From positions 186,001 to 250,000 of the forward strand of contig NZ_LCTZ01000002.1 in the NCBI RefSeq assembly GCF_001413955.1: a stretch of DNA of 64,000 nucleotides, in the 5' to 3' direction. The position numbers and the translations under genes are program-made. The notes beneath the pieces are model-generated. The model ran no database searches. It was given only the letters and a program-made list of their open reading frames with translations, and had not been told where the DNA came from. Shown piece after piece: positions 8,188 through 17,637 of this stretch; within the stretch, counting starts at the first letter, position 1; the number at the start of each line of letters is the position of its first letter. Origin of the DNA: Flagellimonas eckloniae (GTDB lineage: Bacteria > Bacteroidota > Bacteroidia > Flavobacteriales > Flavobacteriaceae).

Positions 8188-8838
8188 ATGACAAAGTACT
8201 TATACATTTTGGCTTTCATCTTGGTAGGCACGGGGTGCTCTTCACTTAAATTATCTGACTCTTATACATCCAAAGATTTTGAAAGTTACAGAGGAAAACG
8301 GGTGTTGGTAATATCAAGAACGCCTGATGATTCCATCAGAAAAGCATATGAAAACGAAATTGCATCCAGTCTCCGAAGAAAGGGCATCTCTGCTAAAGAA
8401 AGCCATTTGTCCTTTCCAAACTTAAGAAAGGTAGATGCCAATGATAGCGAAAAGATTGAGCAACTGGTAGCAAGGTTCCGAAGGGAGGGATTCGATATTT
8501 TGCTGTTAACTGCACTCAAAGATGTCCAAGAACAAGTAAAGGCCCAGAGGTCTGAAGGCCATAATTCCTTATTGGATTATTATGGCAATAAATATATAAC
8601 CCTAAGGGGTTATTATGATGATATGCATGCACCCCCGAAGCTGCCGCCTTTGGAAATTGAGGAAAGTACCACTTACTTAACCTCAACAACCTATAGTTTA
8701 GAAGCAGTGATATATAATTTGGCCTTGGAAGATAAAAAGCGACTTTTGTCCGTACTAACTACAGAGATTACCAACCCCAGTTCTGGAAATAGTGTCCAAA
8801 AGGCTTTTGCAAAACTGATTACCAATGAATTAAAATGA
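8188..8838 (+). CDS. Lipoprotein, first of three paralogues in the island
   Basis: A 216-residue lipoprotein with lipobox Cys17 (LVGTGCSSLKLSDSY). A probable alpha/beta domain follows, with RVLVISRTPDDSIRKAYENEI then L.RKGISAKESHLSFP. The core resembles CsgG/TolB-like periplasmic folds, but I cannot name the family. Two paralogues share the order Cys-x3-K, a VVS-like strand, R..FE, a G-to-FP segment, a Tyr/Gly-rich middle and a YxLE block: 17638-18279 and 24102-24758. The stop overlaps the start of the protease gene by 4 nt, suggesting a joint envelope role. Confidence 0.72.
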   Translation: MTKYLYILAFILVGTGCSSLKLSDSYTSKDFESYRGKRVLVISRTPDDSIRKAYENEIASSLRRKGISAKESHLSFPNLRKVDANDSEKIEQLVARFRREGFDILLLTALKDVQEQVKAQRSEGHNSLLDYYGNKYITLRGYYDDMHAPPKLPPLEIEESTTYLTSTTYSLEAVIYNLALEDKKRLLSVLTTEITNPSSGNSVQKAFAKLITNELK

Positions 8839-9881
8839 ACATGACCCTTTCCAGCACATATCTTCAAATGGCAACTAAACTTGTATTTGTTATTTTCATT
8901 TTATGTTGTCAAATGAATTTGGCGCAAGATCTGTCCAAACTTTATGAAGATGTAAATCCAGCGGTTGTTGTGATTCTTACGGAAGAAAAAGCGTTAAAAC
9001 AGGTTGGAGCTTATAGCCAAATGATAAGTTCAGAGGGATTGGGTTCCGGTTTCTTGATCTCGGAAACCCAGATTTTGACCGCGGCCCATGTTGTTGGTGT
9101 TGCCGAACGTGTTTTGGTTCAGTTTTTTGATGGCGAAATAATTGGAGCTACTGTCTCATCAAGTTTTGATGAACCTGATATTGCTTTGATTACTTTGGCA
9201 TTCCCAAAAAAAAATGCATCAGTGGTGACTTTGGGAGATTCCGACAGGGTTAAGGTAGGTGAACAAGTCTTTGTTGTTGGAGCTCCATATGGGTTGGCAC
9301 ATTCGTTATCATCTGGTTATGTTAGTGGGAGAATCAAAAATGGCAACGCAAGCAACCCCTTTACCAATAGTGAATATTTGCAGACGGATGCTGCTATAAA
9401 TACTGGAAATTCCGGAGGCCCGATGTTTAATCTTGAAGGAGAGGTAATAGGAATCGTTAGTCATATTAAGACAATAACCGGAGGATTTCAAGGAATTGGG
9501 TTTGCGGCAACTTCCAATATTGTAAAAGAGCTCTTATTGAAACGGAGTATTCCTTGGTCCGGTGCAGAAATTTTTCCACTATCCGAAGATGCTTCCAAAC
9601 TGCTCAATGTTCCACAAAAGAATGGCCTATTGGTGCAACGCGTGGTCAGATCATCTCCTTACGGGAAACTCGGTTTAAGGGGAGGAACCGTAAAGGCAAC
9701 CATAAACGACACAGATATTTTATTGGGCGGGGATATCATTTTGGCAATCAACGGCATTCGATTTGAGATGACCGATGAAACCTTAAAAAAATTAGGGGAT
9801 TACGCAGCCTCCGTAAAATCTGGAGATCCAATTGTTTTGGAAGTACTTAGAGAAGGAAAAATAATAGCTTTAAGAAATTAA
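8835..9881 (+). CDS. HtrA-like trypsin-fold serine protease with PDZ domain
   Basis: A 348-residue exported protease with a hydrophobic N-terminus (about 14-30). The catalytic triad is complete: His85 (TAAHVVG), Asp115 (DEPDIALI) and Ser193 (NTGNSGGP). A PDZ domain fills about 240-345 (GLLVQRV, then GGDIILAINGIRF). It is shorter than DegP, with one PDZ domain as in DegS. It probably trims or removes damaged envelope proteins. It is translationally coupled to the preceding lipoprotein gene. The second Met (MTLSS) is an alternative start. Confidence 0.9.
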   Translation: MNMTLSSTYLQMATKLVFVIFILCCQMNLAQDLSKLYEDVNPAVVVILTEEKALKQVGAYSQMISSEGLGSGFLISETQILTAAHVVGVAERVLVQFFDGEIIGATVSSSFDEPDIALITLAFPKKNASVVTLGDSDRVKVGEQVFVVGAPYGLAHSLSSGYVSGRIKNGNASNPFTNSEYLQTDAAINTGNSGGPMFNLEGEVIGIVSHIKTITGGFQGIGFAATSNIVKELLLKRSIPWSGAEIFPLSEDASKLLNVPQKNGLLVQRVVRSSPYGKLGLRGGTVKATINDTDILLGGDIILAINGIRFEMTDETLKKLGDYAASVKSGDPIVLEVLREGKIIALRN

Positions 9882-9911
9882 TGCTTCATGAAATTTCTAT
9901 GTAATTTATTA

Positions 9912-11057
9912 TTACCATTTAAAGGGTTTAATGCCTACCCCATATTCGATATAATCTGCCGCACCACCATTTAAGGTTTTTAACCCTACTTGTGCAAAGA
10001 TATGTTTATTAAAATCATACCGTAAAGCGGGTCTCATAAAAAAACCGCCTTTTCCCCTATCACCAGATAGATATGTGCCAATTTGGAATTTGACAGTTAA
10101 TTTATAGAACATGAAATCATAACCTACATGTACCCCGGAGAGTAAACGTTCTGACGTTTCAAAATTTCGTAACCTATTATCCCAAAACAAATCAAAGCCA
10201 CCGGTTACACCGTGCATTTCATTAAAACGATGTTCATAATCCAGGATCAGTGAACCTGTCCCATAAAGTGTATTGGTACCTTGGTCTTCATCACGCTGCG
10301 AAAATCCACCGGCCAAGTAAATACTCAATGCGTTTTCAGAGGTGATGTCACGGGGCGACTTCGTGGGACGATTGAATCTGGCGGGCAACAGATCACCAGA
10401 AAACACATCTTGGTTTTGTTTTCTTTGTTCGGCATTATAATGGTATCGCAATCCTAGATTGATTCCATAAAGATTAAGACCGTTATTGGGCAGAAAGGTT
10501 GAGCCGTTACTAAAATGGCTCACATCGATACCATAAAGAATATCAAGTTCACGCGAGAATTTATAGGCAAAACCAAAGTCCAAATTGAAGTACACAGCAG
10601 CTTGGGCCCCAATGGATTCATTAATCGGATTTTCTTCCGAATCAAAAGGATTCAGACTATAGGTAAGCCCCAGCGACGGTTCAATGCTAAAAACATTTTT
10701 TCTATCGGAATTAGAAATCGGAAAATTGATAAAGCCATAAACTGCATTGGGCACCCCAAATACTTGAGCATCATTCAGAAACCCTACATAGGCTCCTATG
10801 CCATAAGAAGGATAGCCATATCTGCTTGCCCAGCCTTTCGGGTCGGTAGGTTGCCATCCTAATTTTGCAGTAATCCCGCCATAACCATTGTCGAGGACTC
10901 CACTATTCCCGAGCGCATTGTCAGATTTTAAAAAAGCTCCATAATGCGATTTGATTTCAAGAAACTTAAATGTGTTAGATATTTCCCCATTTGATATAGT
11001 TTGAGCCTTAGCTATGAAGAAAGAACAAAATAAGCAAAGGATAAAGCATCTAATCAT
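9912..11057 (-). CDS. PagL-type acyloxyacyl hydrolase (lipid A deacylase)
   Basis: A 381-residue outer membrane protein with signal peptide (ends about residue 18, AKAQ). The PagL-family motif is at about 178-200: VSHFSNGSTFLPNNGLN, with His181 and Ser183 at the catalytic positions. The rest alternates as expected of beta-strands and ends in an aromatic residue (KPFKW). The family removes a 3-O-acyl chain from lipid A, altering the outer leaflet. At about twice the length of PagL, it probably carries a second barrel or extension. It is convergent with the protease gene, 30 bp apart. Confidence 0.75.
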   Translation of the reverse strand: MIRCFILCLFCSFFIAKAQTISNGEISNTFKFLEIKSHYGAFLKSDNALGNSGVLDNGYGGITAKLGWQPTDPKGWASRYGYPSYGIGAYVGFLNDAQVFGVPNAVYGFINFPISNSDRKNVFSIEPSLGLTYSLNPFDSEENPINESIGAQAAVYFNLDFGFAYKFSRELDILYGIDVSHFSNGSTFLPNNGLNLYGINLGLRYHYNAEQRKQNQDVFSGDLLPARFNRPTKSPRDITSENALSIYLAGGFSQRDEDQGTNTLYGTGSLILDYEHRFNEMHGVTGGFDLFWDNRLRNFETSERLLSGVHVGYDFMFYKLTVKFQIGTYLSGDRGKGGFFMRPALRYDFNKHIFAQVGLKTLNGGAADYIEYGVGIKPFKW

Positions 11058-11094
11058 AGGTGAAATTTAAAAGTAAGTTTTTTAAGGATTTGTT

Positions 11095-11706
11095 TTATTT
11101 TTTAATAGTGAAAGTTGGAAGGGAAATACTAAATCTTACGGCTAAAACCCGTATCACAACCACTAGGACAATCGTACTGATATACGATATGTTTTTATCG
11201 AAATTCAAGGAGTATAAAATGATAAAACATAAAGCACCAGCTAGAGAGGCTAAAGCATAAATTTCTTTTCTAAAAATAATCGGGATTTGATTGCATAAAA
11301 TATCCCGAATTACCCCTCCAAAACATCCCGTCATAATTCCCAGTACAACACTCACGGCCGGGTCAAGATTCGCGGAAACCCCTATTTGCACACCACTGAT
11401 TGTAAATATAGCAAGGCCTATGGTATCAAATATAAAAAGAGATTTTACCAAAAAATATATCCTGTTTCGGAAGAGTATAGCCAAAAGAACAGAGATACTT
11501 ATAAAATGGACCACATAGAAATGTCCCATCCACCAAACGGGTGTATTTCCGATAAAGACATCCCTTAAAATACCTCCCCCCAATGCCGTAACGAAGGCAA
11601 CAATGAAGATTCCAAAAACATCCATTTCGCGTTTAATAGCCATCAATGCTCCGGAAATGGCGAAAGCTATTGTGCCGAGCATATCAAGAATATCGAAAAA
11701 TCCCAT
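11095..11706 (-). CDS. TRIC/UPF0126-family membrane channel or transporter
   Basis: A 203-residue membrane protein with about seven helices and two homologous halves. Each half has a glycine-rich motif: VTALGGGILRDVFIG near 40-54 and GIMTGCFGGVIRDILCN near 125-140. This is the prokaryotic TRIC family (YadS/UPF0126), described as trimeric cation channels and, for some members, as glycine transporters. It sits in a leftward run with the porin gene, 26 bp from it. The substrate here is unknown. Confidence 0.88.
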   Translation of the reverse strand: MGFFDILDMLGTIAFAISGALMAIKREMDVFGIFIVAFVTALGGGILRDVFIGNTPVWWMGHFYVVHFISISVLLAILFRNRIYFLVKSLFIFDTIGLAIFTISGVQIGVSANLDPAVSVVLGIMTGCFGGVIRDILCNQIPIIFRKEIYALASLAGALCFIILYSLNFDKNISYISTIVLVVVIRVLAVRFSISLPTFTIKK

Positions 11707-11732
11707 TCGCAGTTTTTGGCAAATATATTGGA

Positions 11733-12866
11733 TTAAAAATCAAAACGAATACCGATGCCAAAGATGCTGGATCTTCTATTGTCCCCATTGATATCCTTGC
11801 TTTGATCAATACGGGAAGAGGCCGAAATATAACTGGATTTTTTAAACCGATACGCTAACTCCGTAATAACGAATTTTGTGTCAAAATCCCCTAAGTTTTC
11901 ATCTTCCTTTGGTTTTAGATAGTTGTACCCCAACCCTAAATGCCACCTTTCATTTTTTGAAAACTTGTACCGACCAAAAAACTCAAGACCCGTGCCATCG
12001 TAGAAAACATCCCCAACTTGTTGATGTTGGTTTAAAATGGCATAAGAAGCCGCTACGGTGAACCTATTTTTTTCATAGGATGCAGATACGATAAAAGACT
12101 CGTCGCCCTCTTTGGCTTGATCGGGCAATGGGTCTTCAACACCATCGTTTACCTTGTTGTACCCCACCCCGATACCGAATCCGTCGATTCTGTAGTTGGC
12201 TCCGAAGCCATAGGTGTCTATAGATTCGTTGTTCTCCGAAATATTTCTGACCTGTGCTTGTGCGCCCAAACTCAGCCCATTTTTGGCATATTTTAATATC
12301 ATAACCTGATTGGCACGCCCTGTTCCGGAAACACCGCCATCCGCAATATTCCAAACCCCAATACCCGCGCCACCAAAGGCCAAGGTTTTATCCACTTCGA
12401 CAGCACCTAAAGTATAGTAAACCGAATTTTGTTTCCCAAACGTAAGTTGAAAGTCCTTATAAGTGATCCCCAACCAGCCCAGTCTGCTAAAAACGGCATC
12501 CCCAACCTGGGCAATTCCCGCCCCTGGATCTACTGCAAATTCGATGGTTTCATCCCTTGATACGAGATTAAAACCAAGTTCAACCCTTCCGATGGCATTA
12601 AAATTATCCCCCTCATTTGGAGATAATGCATGTTTGAATCGTATCCCGGCACGAGGGGCATTGTTACCAATTCCTATCTCACCATCCTCATCAAATCCCG
12701 CGCCTATACGAATACTGGCATAAGGGTTTACTCGCGAAGTAATTTCGTCAAACCAATTACTATCGTCATTGGAGTTGGACGTAGTCTGTGCCTGAGTTTC
12801 TTGTATGAGGAGCAGGGTTACTGCTAGTACTATTGCTTTTCCGTATGTAGTGGTCAACTTTTTCAT
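11733..12866 (-). CDS. General porin-like outer membrane protein
   Basis: About 377 residues from the ATG at 12866, which opens a good signal peptide (MKKLTTTYGKAIVLAVTLLL ending TQAQ). An in-frame ATG at 12920 would add 18 polar residues ahead of the signal, so I reject it. Repeated glycine/aromatic beta-strands, a porin-like SRLGWLGITYKDFQLTFGKQ block and a C-terminal GIGIRFDF point to a Gram-negative porin-type barrel. It would let small anions or acids cross the outer membrane and fits beside the C4-dicarboxylate genes. Confidence 0.8.
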   Translation of the reverse strand: MKKLTTTYGKAIVLAVTLLLIQETQAQTTSNSNDDSNWFDEITSRVNPYASIRIGAGFDEDGEIGIGNNAPRAGIRFKHALSPNEGDNFNAIGRVELGFNLVSRDETIEFAVDPGAGIAQVGDAVFSRLGWLGITYKDFQLTFGKQNSVYYTLGAVEVDKTLAFGGAGIGVWNIADGGVSGTGRANQVMILKYAKNGLSLGAQAQVRNISENNESIDTYGFGANYRIDGFGIGVGYNKVNDGVEDPLPDQAKEGDESFIVSASYEKNRFTVAASYAILNQHQQVGDVFYDGTGLEFFGRYKFSKNERWHLGLGYNYLKPKEDENLGDFDTKFVITELAYRFKKSSYISASSRIDQSKDINGDNRRSSIFGIGIRFDF

Positions 12867-13054
12867 AGGGTTCGATTTAATTTTTTTATCCAAATACTTT
12901 TGACTTTGTTGCTCTTGCATTCATTTCCGCAATGTTTATGATGGAAATACTCTCTGGGCATTTTAGTTTCAAAGCGTCTTTAAAAAAAACCTAATTAACA
13001 CAGTGCGCTTTAATACTAAAAGGATTAATAGATAACTATTTGTTCTTTGGATAA

Positions 13055-14479
13055 TCAGTCCTGTTTGTGCAACGTTGCCGTATACTTTGGGTGCATGAGG
13101 TTTTCTACGCTCAATATTTTATCCAATTCTTCTTCGGAAAGCAGTTCTTTTTCAAGTACCAATTCCCGAATGTTCTTTCCTGTGGCAACTGCCTCTTTTC
13201 CTAAAACATCCCCCATATGATGACCGATGTAAGGATTTAAAAAGGTGATGATTCCGACAGAGTTGAACACCATTTGTTTGGTATGCTCTTCATTGGCCGT
13301 GATGCCATTGATGCATTTTTCAGCAAGGGTAACACAAGCATTCGAAAGCAATTCAACCGACTCGAACATACATTGTGCAATTACGGGCTCCATCACATTC
13401 AATTGTAATTGACCTGCTTCTGCAGCAAAAGAAATAGCTACGTCATTGCCAATAATCTTAAAGCACACTTGGTTTACTACCTCTGGAATCACCGGATTCA
13501 CTTTCGCTGGCATAATGGACGAACCTGCCTGCATTTCAGGCAGATTGATTTCATTTAATCCACAACGCGGTCCAGAAGAAAGTAACCTCAAATCATTACA
13601 TATTTTCGAAAGCTTGACTGAAGTTCTTTTTAGAGCTCCGGATATCATAACATATGCTCCGCAATCGGAGGTGGCTTCTATGAGATTTTCGGCCTTTATA
13701 AAACTTGCTTTGGTATATTGTTGAAGGTATCCAATGGAAAGTTCAGTAAATCCATCAGGAGCATTTACACCCGTACCTATTGCCGTAGCACCAAGATTTA
13801 CTTCCAAAATCAAATCACGGGAGTGCTTTAAGTTCTTCGTTTCTTCCTTGAGATTTGTTGACCAAGCGCCAAACTCATCGCCTAAAGACATTGGTACGGC
13901 GTCTTGAAGTTGGGTTCTTCCCATTTTTATAACATTCTTAAAAGCAGCAGCTTTTTTATCAAGACTTGTTGTAAGTACATTGATTTTTTCCAACAGATGG
14001 TTCATATAGTAAAAAACAGCAACCCGAAAGGCTGTTGGGTAGGCATCATTGGTAGACTGCGATTTGTTTACATGATCGTTGGGATGCAAAATATCATAGC
14101 TTCCTTTAGAATGTCCATTGAGTTCCAGTGCCACATTGGCAATAACTTCATTGGCATTCATATTCACCGAAGTTCCCGCGCCACCTTGGAAAACATCCGA
14201 AGGAAAAAACACCGCATACTTTTTTAAATCACTTAGAATATGGTCACAGGATTGAATAATCATATCTGCCTTATCTGCTGGAATAGTTCCAATTTCTTTA
14301 TTTGCAGCTGCACAGGCCTTTTTGGTCAACACTAACCCCTTTACGAATATTGGGAAATCTCCAATTTTTGAGTTCGAAATTTTAAAATTATCCACAGCTC
14401 TTTTTGTATGGACGCCATAATAGAGTTCATCGTAGATCTCCATTTTTCCTAACAAATCTTCTTCTGTTCTTGTTTTCAT
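13055..14479 (-). CDS. aspA: Aspartate ammonia-lyase (aspartase)
   Basis: Splits L-aspartate into fumarate and ammonium. The 474-residue protein belongs to the aspartase/fumarase superfamily. The flexible catalytic loop signature [11 protein letters not shown] is at 319-329, with [10 protein letters not shown] (103-112) and [16 protein letters not shown] (134-149) as the other substrate-site blocks. Aspartase is favoured over fumarase by the N-terminal [12 protein letters not shown] pattern and the neighbouring transporter. It is 20 bp downstream of the Dcu-type gene in the same operon. The fumarate could serve as an anaerobic electron acceptor. Confidence 0.92.
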   Translation of the reverse strand: MKTRTEEDLLGKMEIYDELYYGVHTKRAVDNFKISNSKIGDFPIFVKGLVLTKKACAAANKEIGTIPADKADMIIQSCDHILSDLKKYAVFFPSDVFQGGAGTSVNMNANEVIANVALELNGHSKGSYDILHPNDHVNKSQSTNDAYPTAFRVAVFYYMNHLLEKINVLTTSLDKKAAAFKNVIKMGRTQLQDAVPMSLGDEFGAWSTNLKEETKNLKHSRDLILEVNLGATAIGTGVNAPDGFTELSIGYLQQYTKASFIKAENLIEATSDCGAYVMISGALKRTSVKLSKICNDLRLLSSGPRCGLNEINLPEMQAGSSIMPAKVNPVIPEVVNQVCFKIIGNDVAISFAAEAGQLQLNVMEPVIAQCMFESVELLSNACVTLAEKCINGITANEEHTKQMVFNSVGIITFLNPYIGHHMGDVLGKEAVATGKNIRELVLEKELLSEEELDKILSVENLMHPKYTATLHKQD

Positions 14480-14499
14480 TATAGTATTCTTTTCTTAAT

Positions 14500-15801
14500 T
14501 TATAATACGATGCTTCCTATGAGAAATCCGAATAGTACACTTGCTGCTATGGTAACTGTACCCGGAATAATAAAGGAATGATTAAACACGTACTTGCCTA
14601 TTTTGGTAGTTCCTGTATCATCCATTTCTACTGCTGCCAAAAGGGTAGGGTAGGTAGGTAATACAAACAAGGCACTTACTGCAGCAAATGAGGCTATAGC
14701 CGCTATGGGACTTACTCCCAATGCCAAAGCTGCCGGCATCAAAGCTGTGGTAGTAGCGGCCTGAGAGTATAATAGCATACTGGCAAAGAACAACACTACG
14801 GCAAGTAGCCAAGAGTATTGGTTAAGCATTCCTCCCGCGGCTTCTTTAATTTCTTCAATATGGTTGCTGACAAAAGTGTCGCCCAACCAGGCTACACCCA
14901 ATACACAAATAGCAGCACTCATACCTGATTTAAAAGTTGACATACTTGGGATATCGGCCATTTTCAGTTTACATACCAGGGCAATGACAGTCGCTGCCAA
15001 TAACATGACCGCCATAATTGCTTCATTGCGTGGAATGGTGGGGTTTTCAATCAGCCCTACTTTCTTAGAGATAATGGTAGCATAGGTGACTATGATGGCT
15101 ATGGCAATCAAAAAGATGCCCACAGACCGTTTGGCTTCTTTGGTATCTTTATGTGCTTCGACGCTTTTCTGCTTTACCAAACCTGCTTTTACACGTTCTT
15201 GATAAACAGGGTCTTGGTCAAGGGGTTTGCCCAACTTGTTCGCAACAATAGCACCCACAACGCACGCTAAAATGGTGGAAGGAATGGCTACGGCCAACAG
15301 TTGCAAATACGACACTCCCAGTGGTTCCAAAAAGCTTGCAAAAATTACTACCGCGGCTGAGATAGGTGAAGCGGTAATAGCAATTTGTGAAGCCACTACT
15401 GAAATACTCAACGGTTTTGAAGGTCTTACATTTCCTTCTTTTGAAACTTCCACTATGACTGGTAAAGCGGCATAGGCAGTGTGTCCTGTACCTGCAAACA
15501 AGGTCATGAAATACGTTACGGTAGGACCTAAAAAAGTAACCCGCCTTGGATTTTTACGAAGTAAGGATTCAGAGAGGTGAACCAGATAATCCAATCCTCC
15601 CGCTTTTTGCATTGCGGCTATGGCGGAGATAACCGCCATTATAATGAGAATGACATCTACTGGTACCGAACCGGCATCCAACCCAAAAATTAAAGTGAGT
15701 ACCACTACACCGGCACCACCAGCGTATCCAATGCCTATACCTCCCATTTTGGAACCGAGGAAAATAAAAAAGAGAACGACGAGTAATTCTATCCAAATCA
15801 T
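14500..15801 (-). CDS. Anaerobic C4-dicarboxylate transporter (DcuA/DcuB family)
   Basis: A 433-residue inner membrane protein with about ten to twelve helices. Family blocks include GGIGIGYAGGAGVV near 20-34, MQKAGGLDYLVHLSE near 64-78 and FAGTGHTAYAALPVI near 102-116. Dcu carriers exchange aspartate, fumarate, malate and succinate, typically aspartate or fumarate in and succinate out during fumarate respiration. It heads the operon with aspA, an arrangement also found in enteric bacteria. DcuA and DcuB cannot be separated by eye. Confidence 0.9.
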   Translation of the reverse strand: MIWIELLVVLFFIFLGSKMGGIGIGYAGGAGVVVLTLIFGLDAGSVPVDVILIIMAVISAIAAMQKAGGLDYLVHLSESLLRKNPRRVTFLGPTVTYFMTLFAGTGHTAYAALPVIVEVSKEGNVRPSKPLSISVVASQIAITASPISAAVVIFASFLEPLGVSYLQLLAVAIPSTILACVVGAIVANKLGKPLDQDPVYQERVKAGLVKQKSVEAHKDTKEAKRSVGIFLIAIAIIVTYATIISKKVGLIENPTIPRNEAIMAVMLLAATVIALVCKLKMADIPSMSTFKSGMSAAICVLGVAWLGDTFVSNHIEEIKEAAGGMLNQYSWLLAVVLFFASMLLYSQAATTTALMPAALALGVSPIAAIASFAAVSALFVLPTYPTLLAAVEMDDTGTTKIGKYVFNHSFIIPGTVTIAASVLFGFLIGSIVL

Positions 15802-15839
15802 AGTATGCTAAGTTTAATGGTTATAGTATGTTTTATTAA

Positions 15840-15866
15840 GTGAAATCAAATCTTGCCTTATTTCAC
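15840..15866. promoter_or_regulatory. Inverted repeat upstream of the dcu-aspA operon
   Basis: GTGAAAT (15840-15846) and ATTTCAC (15860-15866) are perfect inverted repeats around 13 bp, 39-65 bp upstream of the transporter start and overlapping the end of the next gene. They could be an operator. The half site TTTCAC is part of the GTCGTTTCAC motif seen elsewhere, but the orientation differs. It is low in G+C and has no T-run, so a terminator is less likely. Confidence 0.3.
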
Positions 15867-16277
15867 ATTCAAGCCGTCTCTAAGAATGACGGCATTGATT
15901 ATGGCTTTCCACGTTTTTTGGTGTATTTCTAGCTGATTCTGGTCTAGAACATCTTTTACATCAACTTCCATAAGCTGAACACGCTCTTGGAGTTTTGATT
16001 TCATTTGGTCAGCACTACTTTCAAATTTTTCTCCTTTGAGTTGTTCCATTTTTAAAGCGTGATACTTTACCATTTTCAGGTAATCTTCACGCAACTTTCC
16101 TTGTAGTTTCATTTTATCCATGCGGTCTTCATACCAGAGTTCTTGAAGTTCTTTGTCATTGGACATAAATACAGATACCTTGTATTCGAGTTGTTCTTTC
16201 TGTGCTGAAGTTAAGTCTTGCGCATTGATACTTGACAGAGAAAATATCATTAGGAGAACGAATAGTACTTGTTTCAT
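15858..16277 (-). CDS. Small secreted helical protein (Spy/CpxP-like in build)
   Basis: About 139 residues from the ATG at 16277, which opens a signal peptide (MKQVLFVLLMIFSLSSINAQ). A GTG further upstream would add 13 basic residues ahead of the signal. The mature part is charged and almost wholly helical (for example DRMDKMKLQGKLREDYLKM). A similar secreted protein lies at 42508-42918; both share a YxxxLxYHxxKM-type segment. The build recalls periplasmic stress chaperones or metal sensors, but that is only a resemblance. Confidence 0.62.
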   Translation of the reverse strand: MKQVLFVLLMIFSLSSINAQDLTSAQKEQLEYKVSVFMSNDKELQELWYEDRMDKMKLQGKLREDYLKMVKYHALKMEQLKGEKFESSADQMKSKLQERVQLMEVDVKDVLDQNQLEIHQKTWKAIINAVILRDGLNVK

Positions 16278-16377
16278 GATTTTATTTTTAATTTTTATCA
16301 AACACCTCTTTGGCACTTAAATGTACCTCATTTTTCAATGGAATTCGGTTGAACAAAAGTGTTAAAAAGTGTTAAAT

Positions 16378-16902
16378 CTATAAAGGTCCCTGCTCATCTG
16401 TTTGAATATGCCCCCAATAACCTATCCCTCTTCTACTGGAGCTCCGGACCATCACCCAGGTACTCCCGTTTTTGTAAATTATTAATTTTATATCAAATGA
16501 TTCTCCTCGGTGTATTGCTTTCAAATCGATACTAATTCTCTTTTTGTCATCATTGTATCTTTCCGTATAGTCTTCAATGAGCTCGGTAAATTTTATCCCC
16601 CCACTTTCTCCCAGCCCAACGGCAGTATAGCGCACTCCAAAATAGGGCAGGTATACATCAACACTATCATTGAATATTTTTAGATAATTTGAATTCCCGG
16701 TTAGGTCAATTGTTCCAAATCCTATTGGACTAACCCTGTCGGCTTCAAAATAATAGGTTTTTGAAAGAATCAATTGTTTAATCTTCGTGTATTGTCCATC
16801 TACTACTTCTTCCTTTCCTTGATTTTGTTCTGACTTTTTTTGTCCTAAAATGCTTCCGAAGGTAAATAGCGCAACCAAAGCTAATGTGATTTGTTTTTTC
16901 AT
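16378..16902 (-). CDS. DUF4251-type secreted protein
   Basis: A 174-residue protein with signal peptide (MKKQITLALVALFTFGSILG). The mature part matches the pattern I associate with DUF4251: SKTYYFEADRVSPIGFGTIDL (about 48-68), DSVDVYLPYFGVRY (about 79-92) and a later run of paired beta-strands. Its function is unknown; members are periplasmic or outer membrane proteins of Bacteroidetes. It is read away from the 17.05-17.4 kb control region and may be governed by the leftward repeat pair at 17151-17176. Confidence 0.72.
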   Translation of the reverse strand: MKKQITLALVALFTFGSILGQKKSEQNQGKEEVVDGQYTKIKQLILSKTYYFEADRVSPIGFGTIDLTGNSNYLKIFNDSVDVYLPYFGVRYTAVGLGESGGIKFTELIEDYTERYNDDKKRISIDLKAIHRGESFDIKLIIYKNGSTWVMVRSSSRRGIGYWGHIQTDEQGPL

Positions 16903-16933
16903 GATTTCTAGGCTTCATTTATTCATGCAGCAG

Positions 16934-17047
16934 TTACTTTCGCTGATTTTCATAATCTTTTTTGACCTTGATGAGTCCATGTACACCGATTATAATCAAT
17001 GGGCTAATTATTAGTGTAAGTTTTAATAGTGATATAAATACATTCAT
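16934..17047 (-). CDS. Possible 37-residue single-pass membrane peptide
   Basis: ATG at 17047 opens a 37-codon frame: MNVFISLLKLTLIISPLIII, then a short basic tail (GVHGLIKVKKDYENQRK). The profile is that of a small inner membrane peptide with one helix and a cytoplasmic basic end. It lies 31 bp upstream of the DUF4251-type gene in the same direction and 104 bp downstream of the leftward repeat pair, so it could be the first gene of that transcript. No homology evidence. Confidence 0.4.
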   Translation of the reverse strand: MNVFISLLKLTLIISPLIIIGVHGLIKVKKDYENQRK

Positions 17048-17150
17048 GATTGAAATAGTTAAAAGGTTACGTTTCGTTTAAGTGTGAATTATTATTCATT
17101 TACACAACAAAGATGTCTCAATAGGAAGCATGGAATCATGGTTTTTTAAG

Positions 17151-17176
17151 TGAAACGACCAAAATCCCCACTGAAA
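17151..17176 (-). promoter_or_regulatory. Candidate LytTR-type operator facing leftward genes
   Basis: On the minus strand GTCATTTCA and GTCGTTTCAC are exactly 21 bp apart (TGAAA at 17172-17176 and 17151-17155 on the plus strand). It matches the repeats at 4074 and 17293 and is oriented towards the genes at 17047 and 16902. Confidence 0.45.
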
Positions 17177-17289
17177 TGACCTCTGGATAATGTAAATTAA
17201 TATTAGGCCGAGCAATCATTCTTTTTAGCTTATTCGAGGTGCTTGAGATTCTTACATTATACAATTGAATAAGGCTTCGTTTTTCAAAA

Positions 17290-17349
17290 TTGCTTCACTC
17301 TTCAGATAGGTCGTTTCACCTGCATTTTTAGTCGTTTGAGATAGTTTCA
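17290..17349 (+). promoter_or_regulatory. Candidate LytTR-type operator (three to four repeats)
   Basis: Repeats TGCTTCAC, TCGTTTCAC and TCGTTTGAG have cores at 17293, 17314 and 17335, each exactly 21 bp from the next. A further GTTTCAC follows 10 bp on (17345). The array ends 58 bp before the start at 17408 and faces the genes at 17408 and 17638. It is the clearest array of this motif in the window and lies about 1 kb upstream of the two-component genes. Confidence 0.55.
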
Positions 17350-17407
17350 CCCCATCCGGCGGGTATGGTGACCGTACTTTTGGGGTGTAATTAAAAATCA
17401 AGAAATC

Positions 17408-17617
17408 ATGAGAAATTATAAAGTACATATTAGCACAGGACATGTAACCGGATATGGCATAAGTCCTATTTCCAATGAAAACACCTTGATCAAGTTTGTT
17501 ATGGAAATCGGTAAGAAATTAAACACTTGGTTAAGACAATTGTTCTCAAAAAAAGAAAGCTCTAAAACACATAGCCCGTATGATTCCGAAAAGGATATCA
17601 CTCCACTATTCATTTAA
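17408..17617 (+). CDS. Small protein of unknown function
   Basis: A 69-residue frame starting MRNYKVHISTGHVTGYGISP and ending KDITPLFI. It has no signal peptide; the middle is an amphipathic basic helix (LIKFVMEIGKKLNTWLRQLF). It lies directly downstream of the repeat array at 17290-17349 and 20 bp before a lipoprotein gene, which supports it as a real first gene of an operon. I recognise no family. Confidence 0.5.
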   Translation: MRNYKVHISTGHVTGYGISPISNENTLIKFVMEIGKKLNTWLRQLFSKKESSKTHSPYDSEKDITPLFI

Positions 17618-17637
17618 ATTATTAAAGCCTAATAATC

